Assembly (NCBI GenBank): GCA_903930665.1 | Contig: CAIYZI010000431.1 | Span: forward strand, 1 to 16,493 | Reading direction: 5' to 3' | From: an uncultured beta proteobacterium | Lineage (GTDB): Bacteria; Pseudomonadota; Gammaproteobacteria; Burkholderiales; Burkholderiaceae | DNA length: 16,493 bases | Part shown: piece after piece, positions 14,869-16,493 of the stretch | Numbering within the stretch: the stretch's first letter is position 1 | Layout: each line of letters starts with the position of its first letter | Position numbers and translations under genes: made by a program | The notes under the pieces: generated by a model | Told to the model about the DNA's origin: nothing | The model's input: only the letters and a program-made list of their open reading frames with translations | Databases searched by the model: none

Positions 14869-15138
14869 TCATTTCTGCTTATATTGAGTGGAGCAATAAG
14901 CTCGCGTTACAAGCTTACTTCGCAATGCTGCATGTTTTGTAGCACGCCCTGTCACACGTTTTCGCCAAAGCTCAAATGAGCGGCGCTTTAACTCTCTGCG
15001 CATGATGGCAATAACCTGAGGCTCCGGAAGTCCAAAAGTTTTTTCAATAGCATCAAAGGGGGTTCGATCCTCCCAAGCCATTTCAATTAGGCGGGATAGA
15101 TCGGGCTCAGAAAGGATTTTTAGAGGGGATTTAGGCAC
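14869..15138 (-). CDS. TIGR03643/DUF2805 family small protein
   Basis: This 89-residue basic protein begins at a GTG. The segments LSRLIEMAWEDRTPFDAIE (residues 15-33) and FGLPEPQVIAIMRRELKRRSFELWRKRVTGR (35-65) match what I know of the TIGR03643/DUF2805 family, and look like a helix-turn-helix-sized three-helix domain. Function is unknown; the basic character and helical pattern could suit nucleic acid binding, which is speculation. It is first in a three-gene unit with the photolyase (10-base gap) and DUF2256, a combination that recurs in bacteria with this photolyase type. The Shine-Dalgarno is weak and the GTG start is the furthest upstream plausible one. Confidence 0.76.
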   Translation of the reverse strand: MPKSPLKILSEPDLSRLIEMAWEDRTPFDAIEKTFGLPEPQVIAIMRRELKRRSFELWRKRVTGRATKHAALRSKLVTRAYCSTQYKQK

Positions 15139-15301
15139 TACGTAAGTTTAAGACTTATTTTGCAAAAAAGTATTTAAATCCGTTACTGCTCCAGGCCCTA
15201 ATTTCCGTCACCCTAAGATTGAGTGCTCAATAAAAATTTACAGAAAAAAATTACATAGCTAGATATCGCTTAAAAAGCAATCCATGAGGTAGGATGTATC
15301 A

Positions 15302-15596
15302 ATGAATGAGCTCACTATTGCACGTGCAATACACGTATTAAGCATCGTTATCTGGATTGGAGGGGTGGGTTTTGTAACCCTAGTTTTATTACCCTCAATC
15401 AAAAAATCATCATTTAAAAATGAATATTTATCCATGTTCAACAATCTTGCAAGTCAATTTTCCTCTATCGCAAGAGTTGATGTTTGCTTGAATGCTTTTT
15501 ATCGTAGAGCCTGTTTTTATCAAAAATCATGGTCGCATAGTCAAAGATGGCCATGGCATATACAAATCAATGGCGACTGAGAGTAGAGATGATTAG
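15302..15596 (+). pseudogene. Decayed small membrane protein gene with internal deletion and stop
   Basis: An ATG at 15302 with AGGA eight bases upstream encodes MNELTIARAIHVLSIVIWIGG..., the first transmembrane helix of a CopD-like/uncharacterised membrane protein family that I know as about 150 residues. After about residue 58 (SSIARV) the reading becomes a non-hydrophobic nonsense tail. In another frame, from 15480, MFA is followed by a TGA at 15489 and then by MLFIVEPVFIKNHGRIVKDG and on to a TAG at 15594-15596, which reads like the last helix and C-terminal tail of the same family. The middle of the protein (roughly 50-60 codons) is missing. The simplest reading is an internal deletion causing a frame change, plus a W-to-stop mutation. 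The exact family is uncertain. Nothing coding was seen in 15597-15692. Confidence 0.62.
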
Positions 15597-15692
15597 CGAG
15601 AATCTCCACAGACAAAATAATCACTTAAATGAGCCTAACCTTAATCACCATCAACCCGTGGATACAAAGCAAAAAACCGCCTTAAGTTGGTT

Positions 15693-15719
15693 AGCATTTC
15701 TGATGCCCTCGGAAATGCT
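15693..15719. repeat. Inverted repeat between two gene remnants
   Basis: AGCATTTC at 15693-15700 and GAAATGCT at 15712-15719 form an 8-bp perfect inverted repeat with an 11-base loop, right at the end of the ferritin-like remnant. On the minus strand a TTTTTT follows about 20 bases later (15676-15671). It may be a leftover terminator; the distance makes this uncertain. Confidence 0.35.
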
Positions 15720-15967
15720 TAAGCTCTAAATGGCTTAATTTCTCCTGGCTTGCGCAACATTTTATTTACCTCATCTAAATGTATCTCTTCTTGAACAATC
15801 ATTTCTCGTGCATATTCTTCAAGAAGAACGGCCCGTACACCTGACTCCCGCCTATTTGAAACTTCAGCAATTTTTAATAAATCGTAATAAGCCATAAGAG
15901 CAACTTTTTCATGTTGAAGGCTTTCGCGCAAAATATCACCAATATCATGCTGCTCGGTTTCGAGCAA
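15719..15967 (-). pseudogene. 5'-truncated ferritin-like protein remnant
   Basis: An open frame of 82 residues encodes LRESLQHEKVALMAYYDLL (residues 13-31) and EEYAREMIVQEEIHLDEVNKML (50-71). The E20/Y27-Y28 helix and the E60-x-x-H63 motif correspond to the second half of a ferritin/bacterioferritin-like four-helix bundle. The first two helices, with the first E and ExxH ligands, are absent. The only start is a TTG at 15967 without a Shine-Dalgarno, and an in-frame stop lies about 30 bases further upstream with no ATG. I therefore read it as the 3' half of a gene that lost its front. A short functional two-helix ferritin-like protein that dimerises, started at TTG, is possible but less likely. 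Proximity to the Fur boxes upstream fits an iron-storage origin. Confidence 0.6.
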
Positions 15968-16102
15968 AGGGCTAGTCTTTAGTGATGGGTGTATTTAACA
16001 ACCCCAACTAACTCTTACTCGAAGTGCTTGTTGGGCCCCTTTTGTAATTACTTATGCCCTATCACTGTAGCTTTCCATCCAATCAAAAGTAATCTTGACC
16101 TA

Positions 16103-16151
16103 ATTGAGAGTGATTCTCATTTATGTTATATTGATGAGAATCACTCTCAAT
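16103..16151 (+). promoter_or_regulatory. Twin inverted Fur boxes over a sigma-70 promoter
   Basis: An 18-bp perfect inverted repeat (16103-16120 with 16134-16151, 13-base spacer) contains two Fur-like 7-1-7 sites: TGAGAGTGATTCTCA (16105-16119) and TGAGAATCACTCTCA (16135-16149). Each matches TGATAATNATTATCA at 11 of 14 defined positions, and they are reverse complements of each other. On the plus strand TTGAGA (16104-16109) and TATATT (16127-16132), 17 bases apart and each 5/6 to consensus, form a promoter whose -35 lies in the first box and whose predicted start lies in the second. Iron-dependent repression of the downstream gene is predicted. Confidence 0.75.
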
Positions 16152-16176
16152 AACTTATGAACAAAATTTACTCAAC

Positions 16177-16493
16177 GTGAAGCTCACAATCAAAAAAATA
16201 GCCCTTTTTAGCGTTATTTTGGCTACTGCCCTACATTTTTCCTTTGCTAACGCAGGGGAAGGTAATTTTGGCTGGATTTACACCTTAGATTTACAACCCA
16301 AAGGTAAAGCGGAGTTTGAGCAACGCCTGCAATTAAATACAGGTCAGGCTACTGGCACCTATCAATCTTGGTACTCCAGATCTGAAGTTGAATATGGAGT
16401 GACAGACAACTTTCAACTCGCGGGATATTTAAATGCCTATTCCGTAACAGCCAAAAATAACTATCTGAACCCAGAGGTATGTGACACCACCCC
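16177..16493 (+). CDS. Secreted/outer-membrane protein, DUF6662-like (3' end cut by window)
   Basis: From a GTG at 16177 the frame stays open to the window end (105 codons). Residues 1-26 form a Sec signal peptide: basic start MKLTIKK, hydrophobic core IALFSVILATALHFSF, and a signal peptidase I site after ANA, giving mature GEGNFGWIYTLDLQPKG. The mature part alternates polar and hydrophobic residues (FEQRLQLNTGQATG, EVEYGVTDNFQLAGYLN), as in outer-membrane beta-barrels. I match it tentatively to DUF6662 proteins. The only start compatible with a signal peptide is the GTG; no Shine-Dalgarno is seen. A seven-codon frame (ATG at 16157) ends in a TGA overlapping this start as GTGA and might couple translation. 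The twin Fur boxes upstream predict expression under iron limitation, suggesting a link to iron uptake. Function is unknown. Confidence 0.7.
   Translation, partial: MKLTIKKIALFSVILATALHFSFANAGEGNFGWIYTLDLQPKGKAEFEQRLQLNTGQATGTYQSWYSRSEVEYGVTDNFQLAGYLNAYSVTAKNNYLNPEVCDTT

Noticed and set aside
15259..15444. Minus-strand 61-residue frame
   Set aside because: Antisense to the recognisable first helix of the decayed membrane protein; no signals of its own.
15547..15729. Plus-strand 60-residue frame after the membrane-protein pseudogene
   Set aside because: Begins inside the pseudogene remnant, lacks a ribosome binding site and shows no family features.
16006..16043. Possible terminator CCCAAC...GTTGGG near the ferritin remnant
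   Set aside because: Only six base pairs with a loop over 20 bases and no U-run directly after; too weak to call.

Overview
The window looks like chromosome of a moderately AT-rich betaproteobacterium. A Burkholderiaceae relative such as Polynucleobacter is my best guess, based on gene content and compact operons, not on a database search. No rRNA, tRNA, CRISPR array, insertion sequence or phage gene was seen.

Region 1 (1-8666, all minus strand) is an aerobic carbon monoxide dehydrogenase operon in the order coxM-coxS-coxL-coxG-coxD-coxE-mocA-(2OG-Fe(II) oxygenase)-xdhC/coxI. The large subunit carries the AYRCSFR loop of genuine form I CO dehydrogenases. MSL is the molybdenum-copper/FeS/FAD enzyme, CoxG is the membrane/quinone link, CoxD and CoxE mature the Mo-Cu site, MocA makes the cytosine-dinucleotide cofactor, and the XdhC-family protein (cut by the window edge) delivers cofactor. 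Three stop/start junctions are TAATG overlaps. The oxygenase gene sits inside this coupled chain and is the most unexpected member.

Region 2 (8667-9692) is a divergent promoter region, then an unrecognised plus-strand six-helix membrane protein, then a long perfect hairpin between convergent genes.

Region 3 (9693-12881, minus strand) encodes C2/C3 hydroxy- and keto-acid metabolism: garR (tartronate semialdehyde reductase), a kdgT-family permease, and gyaR (glyoxylate/hydroxypyruvate reductase). Strong intrinsic terminators separate all three. The one before gyaR abuts the gyaR ribosome binding site.

Region 4 (13155-15138, minus strand) is a three-gene light-repair module: a DUF2805/TIGR03643-type small protein, an iron-sulfur (6-4)-type photolyase/cryptochrome (FeS-BCP), and a 52-residue DUF2256 zinc-ribbon-like protein that is easily missed.

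Region 5 (15139-16493) shows gene decay: a membrane-protein pseudogene with an internal deletion, and a 5'-truncated ferritin-like remnant. A striking pair of inverted Fur boxes on a good sigma-70 promoter follows, driving a secreted outer-membrane-type protein (DUF6662-like) that runs off the right edge.
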